NCBI GenBank assembly: GCA_016715885.1
Contig: JADJXL010000002.1
Coordinates: 1 to 64,000, forward strand
Direction: 5' to 3'
From: Polyangiaceae bacterium
Lineage (GTDB): Bacteria; Myxococcota_A; Polyangia; Polyangiales; Polyangiaceae
Length of the DNA stretch: 64,000 bases
Below the pieces are notes generated by a model. It saw only the letters and a list, made by a program, of their open reading frames with translations, searched no databases and was not told the origin of the DNA. The translations under genes and the position numbers were made by a program. Shown piece by piece: positions 25,964 through 36,272 of the stretch (its first letter is position 1; every line of letters starts with the position of its first letter).

Positions 25964-27330
25964 GAAGACGTCCCCTCCTCGGCTGCCGTTGCAACGACGG
26001 CCGATGCGCTCGGAGCCCCTTCGCTCGTCTTTGCTTGTGCGCGCACGGCAGGCGAAACCTCATTCGTACGCGGACGACTGACGCTGAGGATGACGCCGAT
26101 GCCTGCGGCGTTCACGAGCAGCGACGAACCGCCGTAACTCAAAAACGGCAAGGTCAAACCCTTCGTCGGAAGAATGGCCATCGCGACAGCGAGGTTCACC
26201 AATGCTTGGACCCCAAACAATGTCGCAATGCCGAACGCGAGGAAGCTGCCGTAATCATCGGCCGCCTCGAGAGCTACCTTCACGCCTCGCGAGACGATGA
26301 TCAGATAGGCACCACAGAGACCCAAAATCCCAATGAATCCAAGCTCTTCGCCGATGATCGCGCTGATGAAGTCCGTGTGCGCTTCGGGCAAATAGAGCAC
26401 CTGCAGACCCTTGCCCAAACCGAGCCCGCTCCATCCACCCGAGCCGAAGCTCATGACCGACTGGAACGGCTGATACGCCAAGTCCTGCCGATGGTTGTCC
26501 ATGTCGGTGAACGCGAGCCAACGCTTGAGGCGATAGTCGCTGAACATGACGAGCGCGGCGGCACCCATGCCGAGCAGCGCGGTGAATGCAGCGATGTACG
26601 GAATGCGCGCTCCCGCAACGAACAGCAGCGTAAACGTCAAGAACAAAAGCACGACGGCGCTGCCGAAGTCGGGCTGCTTCAAAAGCAGCAAAATCAGCAC
26701 GCCGACCACGATCAGGTGCGGCAAAAAGCCTACGGCGAAACTCTTGATCTTCTCGGCCTTCTTCGAAAGCGAATAGGCCAGCCACAAGACGATGCCGAGC
26801 TTGGCCATCTCGGCCGGCTGAATGTGAATCGGGCCGAGAGCGATCCAACGATACGCATTGCCTGCACGGTGTCCCAAGCCCGTCACCGTCAAACCGAGAA
26901 GCAACGTGACGGTCGCGAGAATCGGATACGTGAACGGGCGAAGCTTGCGGTAGTCGAAGCGGCTTGCGAGCCACATCGTGAACATGGCGGCGAGCGCATA
27001 GATGGCCTGACGCTTCAAGAAGAACTGCGCGTCGTGATGGCGCACCGTCGCTTCGATGGCGCTGGCGCTGTAGACCATGACCACGCCAAACCCGATGAGC
27101 GCGATGACGACGGCCGCGAGCACCGAATCCACCGGCCCCGAGGGGCTCGACTTCAGCAAGTTGCCGAAGCCCACGCCCGCTGTAGGTGCGTCCGAACGAA
27201 CCCCTTCCTTCACATTTCGCGGCGCAGGATGCGTCGACGGAGCAACGTGACGGTTTTTCGGAGGGGGCGCGCTGCTGTGCCGGCGGTCCCCCGAAGGACG
27301 CATGCCGTCGATGATGGCGCTGCCGTTCAC
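25960..27330 (-). CDS. ftsW: lipid II polymerase FtsW (SEDS family)
   Basis: A SEDS-family peptidoglycan glycosyltransferase acting with FtsI at the septum; 456 residues, ten predicted membrane helices. Signatures: GFGVVMVYSASAIEA, the HIQPAEMAKLGIVLWLA block, LLKQPDFGSAVVLLFLTF (catalytic Asp region), EAHTDFISAIIGEELGFIG, and the C-terminal KGLTLPFLSYGGSSLLVN. There is an unusually long polar N-terminal tail of about 65 residues and a 35-residue C-terminal tail. Placement directly after murD and before murG is the classic dcw order. Confidence 0.95.
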   Translation of the reverse strand: MNGSAIIDGMRPSGDRRHSSAPPPKNRHVAPSTHPAPRNVKEGVRSDAPTAGVGFGNLLKSSPSGPVDSVLAAVVIALIGFGVVMVYSASAIEATVRHHDAQFFLKRQAIYALAAMFTMWLASRFDYRKLRPFTYPILATVTLLLGLTVTGLGHRAGNAYRWIALGPIHIQPAEMAKLGIVLWLAYSLSKKAEKIKSFAVGFLPHLIVVGVLILLLLKQPDFGSAVVLLFLTFTLLFVAGARIPYIAAFTALLGMGAAALVMFSDYRLKRWLAFTDMDNHRQDLAYQPFQSVMSFGSGGWSGLGLGKGLQVLYLPEAHTDFISAIIGEELGFIGILGLCGAYLIIVSRGVKVALEAADDYGSFLAFGIATLFGVQALVNLAVAMAILPTKGLTLPFLSYGGSSLLVNAAGIGVILSVSRPRTNEVSPAVRAQAKTSEGAPSASAVVATAAEEGTSS

Positions 27331-28670
27331 GATCGTACCTCCTGCATCTCACGTACCGCCCGGACAAACGAGTCCCCGCGGTCCTTGTAATCCCGGAACA
27401 TGTCGAAACTCGAACATGCGGGACTGAGCAAAACCGCATCGCCGGCTTGGGCCAAAGAACGTGCAATTCGGACCGCATCCGGCATCGAATTGGCCCGGTG
27501 CGTCGGAACGAACCCTTCGGCAGCGGCCGCAATCCGATCTGCCGCTTCCCCAATCACCACGAGCGCCCTGCCACGGTCACGAAGTGCCTCGACGAGCGGC
27601 CGGTAATCGCCGAGTTTGTCTCGACCACCGGCGATGAGCACGGCCTTGCTCTCCTCGAGACCTCGAAGCGCAGCCACCGAAGCTCCGACGTTCGTGCCTT
27701 TGGAATCGTCGTAATAACGCACGCCGCCGACTTCTCCGACGAGCACCGTGCGATGCCCGAGCCCCTCGAATCGCGCGAGCCCGCGCGTGATGCCCTCGTC
27801 CGTTGCGCCCATGGCTGCTGCTGCCGCAATGGCCGCACATGCATTCGCGATGTTGTGCGTGCCTTTGATGCGCAAGAGACTCAGCGGGTATCGCGTGCCG
27901 CGAATTCGATCGACGATCGCATCGCCATCACGCGCAACCATCGCGGAGGCGTCGACTTCGCTGAACGTCACTTGACGCGCGGGACCTCGATCGGCCTGCT
28001 GCTTGACGATCGCATCTCCAAACGGAACGACTGCCGTGTCCTCCGCCGTCATGTGCTCGAAAGGATTGCCCTTTGCATGCGCGTACGCGGCAAAGCTCGC
28101 GTACCTGTCGAGGTGATCGTCCGTGATGTTGAGCAGCACGTGTACGCGTGCGCGCAGCGTGGGCACTCGTTCAGCTTGAAAACTCGATATTTCCAGGACG
28201 AGCGCATCGAAGTCCGTGCCGACGACCTCGGACAGCGGAACACCAAAATTGCCGCCAATGAACGCGTTTTGTCCGGATGCTTCGAGCATCGCGTGAACGA
28301 GCGCCGTCGTGGTGCTCTTGCCGTTTGTCCCGCCAATCAACGCGATGGGTGCCGAGACAAACCTCGATGCAAGCTCGAGCTCGCCGATGACTTCGCCCCC
28401 CGCACGTTCCCACGCTTCGACCGTTGGAATGAGCGGTACTCCTGGTGAAACGACGACCAGATCGACGCCATCGAGCATCGAATTCGGATGACCACCGGCG
28501 ACGATGCGCGCGCCATCGGCTTCGAGCGCCAAGGCTTCCGCGGACAAACGCTCGCGCGGGGCCGTATCGTTGAGGGTGACGCGAGCGCCTTTGATGAGGC
28601 ACAAACGCGCGGCTGCGATGCCGCTTCGGCCAAGACCAACCACGAGGACGCTGCGATCCGTAAGCATCAT
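27327..28670 (-). CDS. murD: UDP-N-acetylmuramoylalanine--D-glutamate ligase MurD
   Basis: Adds D-Glu to UDP-MurNAc-L-Ala; 447 residues. The N-terminus is SVLVVGLGRSGIAAARLCLI; the ATP loop is GGTNGKSTTTALVHAMLEAS; then LNITDDHLDRYASFAAYAHA; the C-terminal domain has YYDDSKGTNVGASVAALRGL and LLSPACSSFDMFRDYKDRG. The frame is open far upstream, across mraY in another frame, but the ATG at 28670 with AGGTGA 5 nt before it gives a normal MurD. It begins 5 nt after the mraY stop. Confidence 0.96.
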   Translation of the reverse strand: MMLTDRSVLVVGLGRSGIAAARLCLIKGARVTLNDTAPRERLSAEALALEADGARIVAGGHPNSMLDGVDLVVVSPGVPLIPTVEAWERAGGEVIGELELASRFVSAPIALIGGTNGKSTTTALVHAMLEASGQNAFIGGNFGVPLSEVVGTDFDALVLEISSFQAERVPTLRARVHVLLNITDDHLDRYASFAAYAHAKGNPFEHMTAEDTAVVPFGDAIVKQQADRGPARQVTFSEVDASAMVARDGDAIVDRIRGTRYPLSLLRIKGTHNIANACAAIAAAAAMGATDEGITRGLARFEGLGHRTVLVGEVGGVRYYDDSKGTNVGASVAALRGLEESKAVLIAGGRDKLGDYRPLVEALRDRGRALVVIGEAADRIAAAAEGFVPTHRANSMPDAVRIARSLAQAGDAVLLSPACSSFDMFRDYKDRGDSFVRAVREMQEVRS

Positions 28671-28675
28671 CAGCG

Positions 28676-29806
28676 TCACCTGAGCTTCATCGACGCTAGG
28701 CTGACCAGCGCCAATAGGATGGAAATGATCCAGAAACGAACGATGATCTTGGGCTCGGGCCACCCCTTCTTTTCGTAGTGGTGGTGAATCGGAGCCATCA
28801 AGAAAACGCGCTTCTTGAAGAGCTTGTACGACGTGACTTGCGCGATGACGCTGACGGTCTCGACGAAGAACACGCCGCCGAGAAGGACGCTGAGCAGCTC
28901 GTTCTTGGTGAACACCGCGAGCATGCCCAAGCCGCCGCCGAGCGCGAGCGATCCGACGTCGCCCATGAACACTTGTGCGGGATAGGTGTTGTACCAGAGA
29001 AACCCTATTCCCGCGCCGATGACCGAGCCGCAATAGACCGCTAATTCGCCTGCGGAAGCTATCTTCGGAATGTCGAGGTAGGTTGCGAGAGAAAAACTCG
29101 CAATCGTTGCACCTGCAACGTACGACCAGATGAGGTACGTGCCGGCGTTGATCATGACCGGGCCAATGGCCAGGCCGTCGAGACCGTCGGTGAGGTTGAC
29201 GGCGTTCGACCAGGCGACCACGACAAACACCGCGAAGGGTATGTAAAACCAGAGCGGCAAATCGATCGAGTGCTTCGAGAACGCTGCGAACGGCAGCGCC
29301 AATTGCGTGCGAATGTCGGCCCAATCCGCCGGAAGCTTCGACGTGAAAACAAATGTGTACGTGATGGCCGCGCCGCCAATCAAAACTTGGCCGAGCAGCT
29401 TGTAACGTCCGGGCAAACCACCCGTGTTCTTGCGCTTGATTTTGAGATAATCGTCGAGATATCCAATGACGCCGTACCCGGCGGTGACGGCCGTCGTCGC
29501 GAGCACGAATGGGTTACGCAAGTCGGCCCAGAGCGCCGTCGGAAGCAGGAGCGAAAGCAGAATGAGCGCGCCGCCCATCGTCGGCGTGCCTGCTTTGATC
29601 TTGTGCGTCTCGGGACCCTCGGTGCGAACGACCTGACCAATCTGCTTGCGCTTCAGTTCCCGGATGAACCACGGTGCCAGGACGAACGCGAGCAGCATGG
29701 CGGTGATGGTCGCCATGATGGTGCGAAACGGAATGTACCGAAGAACGTTGAGAAAACTCAGCGAATGGTAATGGAACTTGAGCGGGTAAAAGAGCTCGTA
29801 AATCAA
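28676..29806 (-). CDS. mraY: phospho-MurNAc-pentapeptide transferase MraY
   Basis: Joins UDP-MurNAc-pentapeptide to undecaprenyl phosphate to form lipid I; 376 residues and about ten membrane helices. Diagnostic segments: KAGTPTMGGALILLSLL, GVIGYLDDYLKIKRKNTGGL with the Asp pair, NAVNLTDGLDGLAIGPVMIN, GDVGSLALGGGLGMLAVFTK, and the HHH-type loop MAPIHHHYEKKGWPEPKI. The start overlaps the murF stop by 4 nt. Confidence 0.97.
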   Translation of the reverse strand: MIYELFYPLKFHYHSLSFLNVLRYIPFRTIMATITAMLLAFVLAPWFIRELKRKQIGQVVRTEGPETHKIKAGTPTMGGALILLSLLLPTALWADLRNPFVLATTAVTAGYGVIGYLDDYLKIKRKNTGGLPGRYKLLGQVLIGGAAITYTFVFTSKLPADWADIRTQLALPFAAFSKHSIDLPLWFYIPFAVFVVVAWSNAVNLTDGLDGLAIGPVMINAGTYLIWSYVAGATIASFSLATYLDIPKIASAGELAVYCGSVIGAGIGFLWYNTYPAQVFMGDVGSLALGGGLGMLAVFTKNELLSVLLGGVFFVETVSVIAQVTSYKLFKKRVFLMAPIHHHYEKKGWPEPKIIVRFWIISILLALVSLASMKLR

Positions 29807-31290
29807 GCTGTAGCCTCCGCATTCGCAACCCGCTCACCGAACGCGAGCGAGAGCTCGCGCACGATCTTTTCCGTTCCCACGCCGCGCGATCCTTTCACTA
29901 GGACGAGATCACCTGGACGAACGGCATCGACGACGACCGGGGCCGCCTCTGCGCTCGTCTGGAAAAACTTGTTTGGTACACCAACTTCTTCGGCACGATC
30001 CGCAATGCGCCGAGCTTCGCCGCCGATGGCGAATACGATGGTCGCGCCGCTCGAAGCTGCCGCGCGACCAACGGCGTCGTGACCACTGGTCGATTCGACA
30101 CCGAGCTCGTACATCGCGCCGAGCACCAGGACGAGGCGCCGATTCGAGGCGCGAGCAAGCTCGGCAGCAGTGCGTATCGACGCAGCGGATGACGCAGGAT
30201 TCGCGTTGTAACTGTCGTCGATGACGACGACGTCCCGGCCAAGAGGTCGCGGTACGAGCCGTCCCGCGCCGCCGCCCACTTCCGCCGCGGCAAACGCAGC
30301 TTCGACGAAGGTCGACGTCAAGCGCTCGCCCGCGAGGGCTTCCGCAACGCTCACGGCTGCCGCGCACGCATAGGCGCCCGCTTCGCCGATGAGCGGCGTG
30401 ACAAACTCGAGCGCCTGTCCGTCGGGGCGCGCGAGCGTGATGCGCGACAGGGAAAACCCTTCAGGACGGCGGTCCACGATACGCACGTCGACGTTGTCGC
30501 GCGTCCCGTACGAAATCCGTTGCGTCGCGGACGAACCTTTTAGTACCGTACGAACTCGATCGTCGTCCCCATTCGCGATGGCGATGCCGCTCGGCAAGAG
30601 CGCGCGATACAGCGCGCCTTTCTCGTGAGCGACGCCGTCGATGGAACCGACGCCTTCGACGTGAGCTGCTGCGACGAGCGTGACGATGGCGACGTCGGGC
30701 CTGGCTATCGCCGCAAGCTGCGCGATTTCCCCCGGCTGATTCATGCCCATCTCGATGACGGCAACGTGGTGGTGTTCGTCGAGACCAAACACGACCATGG
30801 GAACACCAACCAAATTGTTCAGGTTGCCCTTCGTCGAATGCACCGCGCCCGGGTAGAGCGCTTCGAGCATGGCGGTGACGGCGACGCGGGTCGTGGTTTT
30901 GCCCGCCGAACCCGTGATCGCGACGATGATTCGTTTGCCGTCAAACGATCGCCACCGTTCGAGGTGCGTTCGGGCCAAGTCGCCTAGTGCTGTGAGCGTC
31001 GACGAGCAGCGTACGAGCGCAAGGCCCGCGGGAGCCTTGACGTCGCGTTCGACGATCGCCGCGCGCGCGCCGTTTTGGTTCGCCGTCTCGAGGTAGTCGT
31101 GGCCATCGAAACGTTCGCCCGCGAGCGCCACGAAAAGCGATCCGGGTGTGAGCGTACGGGTGTCGGTGGAAATGGACGCGACGACGTCTTCGGGAGCACA
31201 AGACCCCGGCGTAACGATCGCGCCGCCGGTGATCCTTGCAAGATCGCCCAGCGTGAACGATGCCGCATTGAGGGGGATGGGCGTGCCCAT
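29803..31290 (-). CDS. murF: UDP-MurNAc-tripeptide--D-Ala-D-Ala ligase MurF
   Basis: Adds the D-Ala-D-Ala dipeptide to complete the UDP-MurNAc-pentapeptide; 495 residues. The ATP loop is VAITGSAGKTTTRVAVTAML; STKGNLNNLVGVPMV matches the MurF-specific N-N-x-x-G-x-P segment; the C-terminal domain has VVIDDSYNANPASSAASIRT. The true ATG at 31290 shares a base with the murE stop (TGATG); the frame continues upstream within murE but is not used. ddl, supplying the dipeptide, must lie elsewhere. Confidence 0.95.
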   Translation of the reverse strand: MGTPIPLNAASFTLGDLARITGGAIVTPGSCAPEDVVASISTDTRTLTPGSLFVALAGERFDGHDYLETANQNGARAAIVERDVKAPAGLALVRCSSTLTALGDLARTHLERWRSFDGKRIIVAITGSAGKTTTRVAVTAMLEALYPGAVHSTKGNLNNLVGVPMVVFGLDEHHHVAVIEMGMNQPGEIAQLAAIARPDVAIVTLVAAAHVEGVGSIDGVAHEKGALYRALLPSGIAIANGDDDRVRTVLKGSSATQRISYGTRDNVDVRIVDRRPEGFSLSRITLARPDGQALEFVTPLIGEAGAYACAAAVSVAEALAGERLTSTFVEAAFAAAEVGGGAGRLVPRPLGRDVVVIDDSYNANPASSAASIRTAAELARASNRRLVLVLGAMYELGVESTSGHDAVGRAAASSGATIVFAIGGEARRIADRAEEVGVPNKFFQTSAEAAPVVVDAVRPGDLVLVKGSRGVGTEKIVRELSLAFGERVANAEATA

Positions 31291-32887
31291 CAGGCGCCTC
31301 CTCCGCGGACCGCACGTCGCAAATTCAGCGCACGGCGAGCTTCGACGCGGTCGTCGAACGGGAGCGTGACGCTTCCGATGATCTGATACGGCTCGTGTCC
31401 CTTGCCGGCGATGAGCACGATGTCGCCCGGAGCTGCTTCGAGCACCGCGCACTCGATGGCTTTGGCGCGATCGGGCTCGACGACGACGGTAGCTTTGCGC
31501 CCGGACAAACCAGGTAGGATGGCGTCGATGATCGAAAGCGGGTCTTCGCTGCGCGGATTGTCGTTCGTGACGAATGCAACGTCGGCACCTCGTCCTACGG
31601 CTTCTCCCATGAGCGGGCGCTTCTTCGGATCGCGATCGCCCCCGCAGCCGAACACGCACAACACGCGGCGCTTGCCATACGCGCGCACGCTTTCGAGCAC
31701 GCGTGCGAGCGCATCGGGCGTGTGCGCGTAATCGACGAGCACGATGACGTCGTCCTTCGTCGGGTCATCGCAGCGTTCGAGGCGACCGGCGACGAGGATC
31801 GGGTTGGAGAGCGCTTCGGCGGCCTTGCGCAGGTCGAGGTCGAGCAAGTGCGCGATGGAGACCGCTGCGAGCAAGTTCTGAACGTTATGACCACCAACGA
31901 GTGGCGACTCGATGGCGAAGGTGCCCGCGGGCGTACGCACATCGAGCGAGATGCCTGCAGGCGTGTGCTCGACGCGTGCGGGTGCAACGTCGGCTTCGCT
32001 CGAAGACGCGTTTGGCTTGGCTGAATACCTGACCAGCGTGGCCGACGTGGGGCCTGCAAATCCGCGAGGTGCAAGCCGATCGACCAGCGCTCTGCCAAAC
32101 GGATCGTCGATGTTGACGGCAGCCGAACCAGGTCCGAGGTCGACGAAGAGGCGCGCTTTCGCTTCGGCGTATGCCTCCATGGTGCCGTGGTAATCGAGGT
32201 GGTCCTGCGTGAGGTTCGTGAGCGCAACCGTGCGAAATCGCACGGCTTCTACGCGCGCGGCTGCGAGGGCAATGCTCGACACTTCCATCACGAGGTGCGA
32301 CGCACCGCGCGTGCGCATCGCGTGCGCAATGCGAGCGAGCTCGTCCGCTTCGGGGCTCGTGTGGGTCGCCGGCAGATCGAGGTCTGCGAAGCGATACCCA
32401 AGCGTGCCGACGAGCCGGGCTTGCCTCCACAAGCTTCGATGCACGCATGAACGAGATGCGACGTCGTCGTCTTGCCGTTCGTCCCGGTGATGCCCACGGC
32501 TTCGAGGGCAAACGTTGGATGGCCGTAGACCGCAGCGGCCGCAAACGCGAGGGCAACGGCCGCATCCTCCGTTTCGATCCATGCAACATCGTTCGACGAT
32601 GCGACCCCGCGAGGCGCGATGACTGCGCTTGCTCCACGCGCGATCGCATCTGCGACGAACCGCTCGCCGTGCGTGCGCAGGCCAGGTCGTGCGACGAAGG
32701 CATGCCCGCGTTCGATGCGGCGCGAATCGTGATGAACGCCGGTGATGAAGGTGGAGGGATTGCCGGAGACGAGACGCGACCGAGGGACTTCCCGCACCAG
32801 CTCATCGACGCGCCGACCCATCCGTGACTGCTTGCACGGTGGATATACGCCGACTTCGCGCTGGAAAACGGGCTCGGCGTTCGTCAT
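31290..32887 (-). CDS. murE: UDP-MurNAc-dipeptide--meso-DAP ligase MurE, one apparent frameshift
   Basis: Adds the third peptide residue; about 532 residues when the shift is repaired. Residues 1-156 lie in one frame (STFITGVHHDSRRIERGHAF, ATP loop VGITGTNGKTTTSHLVHACI) and the rest in another (VGTLGYRFADLDLPATHTSP, VALTNLTQDHLDYHGTMEAY, DYAHTPDALARVLESVRAYG). The motif D-N-P-R in VTNDNPRSEDPLSII indicates meso-diaminopimelate as substrate. The break is one missing base near 32415, where GGxCTCGTC would restore K-P-G-L-V-G-T-L. Stop/start overlaps with ftsI and murF are intact. A sequencing deletion is more likely than a dead essential gene. Confidence 0.88.
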
Positions 32888-34973
32888 GACGAAGGCTCGA
32901 AGAAAAGCTTTACGGTTGAACCTTTGGGTAAAACCGTGCCCGTCGCGGGTTCGGTGCGAGCCAGCCGTCCGGTGCCGACGACCGTGGGCACCAAATTGTT
33001 GCAGCCGCCGCGCGAATGGCTTCGCGCAAGGGTTGTCCGGACAAATCAGGCACGCGCGTTTCGCCGTTCTTCATCGGTGCAGACGGCGTCACGACGCTGT
33101 TCGTGATGGGGGCAGCCGCTGTACGTGCTTCGCTGAGCACCTGGTACGTGCTCGTCGCGAGGTCCGTTTCTTTGGCACGTTCGGCGACATCCTTGAGCTT
33201 CATCGGAACCGTACCGCGGGGTGTGACACCCAGATACCGAAGTGCCATCTCGCCGATGCGTCGGAAGACCGGAGCCGCAACGGAACCACCGGCGTACGTG
33301 CCGCCCAGAGGTTCGTCGAGCACGACCGAGATCACGAGCCGTGGTTTGTCCGCCGGAACGAATCCGGCGAACGAGGCGACGTAGTGGGTGTCCGTATACC
33401 TGCCCGTCGCAGGGTCGACCTTCTGCGCTGTCCCTGTTTTTCCAGCGACGCGAAAGCCTGGAATTGCAGCTTCGATGCCCGTGCCCTCGCCTTCGGTGAC
33501 GGCGACGAGCATCTCCGACATGAGCTTGGCAACGGCAGGATTGACGGCTTCGCGACGCACGCGCGGCTGGTTTTCCGTCAGCACCGTGCCGGCGCCGTCG
33601 GTGATGCGCTTGATGAGAATTGGCTCGAGGAGTTTGCCCCCGTTGGCAATGGCCGCCATCGCCATCGTGAGCTGTAGCGTCGTGACGCTGATGCCTTGCC
33701 CGAAGGAAGCAGCCGCCGTTTCGACTTGCACCCACGGCCTTCCGCGCGGCCTGAGCACGCCCATGGATTCACCAGGGAACGGGATGCCCGTCGTGTCGCC
33801 GAACCCGAACCGCCGAAACCCTTCGTAGAGCCTCTGTTCACCGAGGCCGAGCGCGATCTTCGCCGTACCAATGTTCGACGACAAACTCAGCACCTGCGTA
33901 ACCGAAAGCCACTTCGCAGGGTGCGTGTCGTGGATGACGACGTTGTCGATAGGCATGTGCCCCTCTTCGCAATAGACGTTTGCGGTGGGGGACACGCTAT
34001 GCGCTGCGAGCGCCGTGGCGAACGAGAAGACCTTGATGGTCGATCCGGGTTCGAAACGATCGACGACGCAGCGGTTGCGTCGCGCATCCGGATCGGACGA
34101 ACCGTAGTCGTTCGGGTTGTACCCAGGAGCGCTGGCCATCGCGAGGATCTCGCCGCTCATCGGATCCACGACGACGACCGAACCTCCGAAAGCTTCGTAC
34201 GTGCTCATCGCGGCTTCGAGCTCGCGTTCCGCGGTAAACTGAATGCCCTTGTCGATCGTGAGCACGATGTTGTGCCCAGCGAGCGCCGCTTCGTCTTCGA
34301 TGCCTTCGTGGAAGATGAGGCGCCCGGACCTGTCACGTAGACCGCGGACTTCGGAGCTTTTCCCGCGTAACTCGTGATCGAGCGCCAGCTCCAAACCTTC
34401 ACGACCTTCGCCGTCTGGAGAGACGAACCCGACGAGCGGCCCGGCAAGCTCGCGGTTCGGGTAAAACCGGTGACCCTCACCTTCGATGACGAGCCCACGC
34501 AGGGGATATCGTTGGCCCTTGGCACCGAGCGCTCGAACGGCTGCAACTTCGGCTTCGGATACGCGGCGCTTCAGCCAGACGAAACGACGCCGGCGGCTCA
34601 CCTTTTCAATGACGTCTTCGGGCGGCAGGTTCAGCGCTTGCGCGATGCGCTCGCCGTAGTCCTTGATGCGCATCGGCAAGTAGCGCTTGTCGATGCCGCG
34701 AAGCAACTCGACCGCATCGAGCGACACGCTGGGCACCTCGACGCTCTCCGCGAGCGGCGTGGAATTACGGTCGTAAATCGTGCCGCGTTTGGGCGTGACG
34801 TGAAGACGGCGTTGACGCTGGCGCTCGGCCAAATCGTACCACTCCGAACCATCTTCGATCTGAATGCGATGCGCGCCCGAAACGATGATGCCGAGCCCGA
34901 GGCCCATCATCCCGCAAAGAATGCCCATGCGGATGCGAATCCATCGAGCGCGCTGGGGATCGAGGTTTTTCAC
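32884..34973 (-). CDS. ftsI: septal transpeptidase FtsI (PBP3) with PASTA domain, one apparent frameshift
   Basis: A class B penicillin-binding protein that cross-links septal peptidoglycan. The GTG at 34973 has GGAGGT upstream and overlaps the ftsL stop. An N-terminal membrane helix (MGILCGMMGLGLGIIVSGAH) precedes the pedestal and the transpeptidase with the three active-site motifs: S-T-I-K in EPGSTIKVFSF, SSN in LSLSSNIGTAK, and KTG in VAGKTGTAQKV. A C-terminal PASTA domain starts at TRVPDLSGQPL, but the frame breaks near 33005. Restoring one base (GCGGCGG to GCGGCGGG) gives NNLVPTVVGTGRL and KGSTVKLFFEPSS, ending in a TGA that overlaps murE. PASTA on FtsI is seen in some lineages, including spore formers and myxobacteria. 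Confidence 0.9.
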
Positions 34974-35332
34974 GGCGTACCTCCATTCGCCGCACCGCTC
35001 GCCGGCGCTTCCTCGGCGCTTTCGTCCTGGATACGCACGGGGGCGCGCATGGGGATGACGCGCTCGGGCGGTGGCGGCGTCATGCCAAGCAACGTGCGCG
35101 CGACCATCTCCACCCGCTGCGGCGTCTCGTAACTCGCAGCCTCGAGCGACAGCGCGCGCTTCACTTCGCGCAGCCGCGCTTGCTCGGCACGCACGCGCCC
35201 GAGCTTGTAACCAAGGTCCACGATCCGGCCGCGCAAACCCAAATGCACGATGAACGCTGCTACGGAAGCGAGCACCGCGAGCGTCCAAAGAGCCAAGAAC
35301 GGCCGCTGCTTCATGCGCTCGGACTTCATCAT
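34970..35332 (-). CDS. ftsL: cell division protein FtsL
   Basis: A 120-residue bitopic protein at the canonical ftsL position between rsmH and ftsI. It has a short cytoplasmic tail, a transmembrane helix (LALWTLAVLASVAAFIVHLG) and a coiled-coil-prone segment (DLGYKLGRVRAEQARLREVK) as in FtsL/DivIC, followed by a Pro-rich C-terminus. The family has little sequence conservation, so the call rests on topology, size and position. It overlaps both neighbours by 4 nt (ATGA with rsmH, GTGA with ftsI). Confidence 0.85.
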   Translation of the reverse strand: MMKSERMKQRPFLALWTLAVLASVAAFIVHLGLRGRIVDLGYKLGRVRAEQARLREVKRALSLEAASYETPQRVEMVARTLLGMTPPPPERVIPMRAPVRIQDESAEEAPASGAANGGTP

Positions 35333-36272
35333 GCGCTTGCCTCTCCTTCGATGCGCCGCGCCGCTCGCAGCTTGGCGCTGCGTGAACGTGGGTTTGTCGC
35401 GACTTCGTCATCCGTCGGCAGAACCGGCTTCTTCGTCAGCGGCTCCCATACCCCGGGCAAACGCAGCGCGTGCTTGACGATGCGATCTTCCAGCGAGTGG
35501 AACGTGATGATCGCGACTACGCCGCCCGGACGAACGATGCGCGCAGCCGCTTCGAGAAGCGCCGTGAACTCGTCGAGCTCCGCGTTCACCGCGATGCGCA
35601 GCGCTTGAAACGTTCGCGTCGCAGGGTCCACGCCGCCCACGCGCGATGGCCCCACCGCGCGTACGACCGCGCGCCGCAAGTCGAGCGTCGTGCGCAATTC
35701 GTTTTGCGCCGCAGCCTGTTTGATGCACCGCGCGATGCGTCGTGATCGACGCTCTTCACCAAATTGATAAATGACGTTCGCCAGCTCGTCGTCATCGAGC
35801 CGTTCGATGAGCTCCAGCACGGTCTCACCCGTCGAACGATCCATGCGCATGTCGAGCGGCCCTTCGGCTCGGAACGACATCCCCGGTCGGCATCTTCGAG
35901 CTGCATCGAAGACAAACCCACGTCGGCGACCAAGCCATCGATCGTGGGAACACCAACTTTTTCCAAGTGCTCTTCGATGCCGGAAAAAGGCCCATGCGCG
36001 AACAAGACGCGATCTCCAAAACGAGCGAGCCTTTCGCGTGCAAGCTCGAGCGCACGCGTATCGCGGTCGACACCGAGCAAACGAGTGCCCGGGGCTGCGT
36101 CGAGCATCGCTTCGGCGTGCCCTCCGGCTCCGAGCGTCGCGTCGACGTAAAACCCGCCAGACCTGGGTTCGATCGCCTTCACCACTTCGTCCCGAAGCAC
36201 GGTGACGTGGTGTTCTTTGGGCATCGGAGGCATTTCGATAGGACGCATAGGGACGACGTTCACCACGTTCAT
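35329..36272 (-). CDS. rsmH: 16S rRNA m4C1402 methyltransferase RsmH, one apparent frameshift
   Basis: SAM-dependent methyltransferase (MraW) modifying C1402 of 16S rRNA. The N-terminal part has HHVTVLRDEVVKAI, the SAM motif YVDATLGAGGHAEAML and VADVGLSSMQLEDADRG. The rest is in another frame: MSFRAEGPLDMRMDRSTGET, FHSLEDRIVKHALR and the C-terminal RSRSAKLRAARR. The break is in the C4 run at 35881-35884; adding one base restores D-R-G-M-S-F-R-A, the family sequence. The ATG at 36272 overlaps the mraZ stop and the end overlaps ftsL, so the gene is probably intact in the organism. Confidence 0.88.

Noticed and set aside
26035..27390. 451-residue plus-strand frame
   Set aside because: Antisense to ftsW with low-complexity Arg/His/Asp content; no support.
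29291..29324. A much longer MurD (665 residues) starting within mraY
   Set aside because: The extra N-terminus is an out-of-frame translation of mraY; ATG 28670 gives a normal MurD with a ribosome site.
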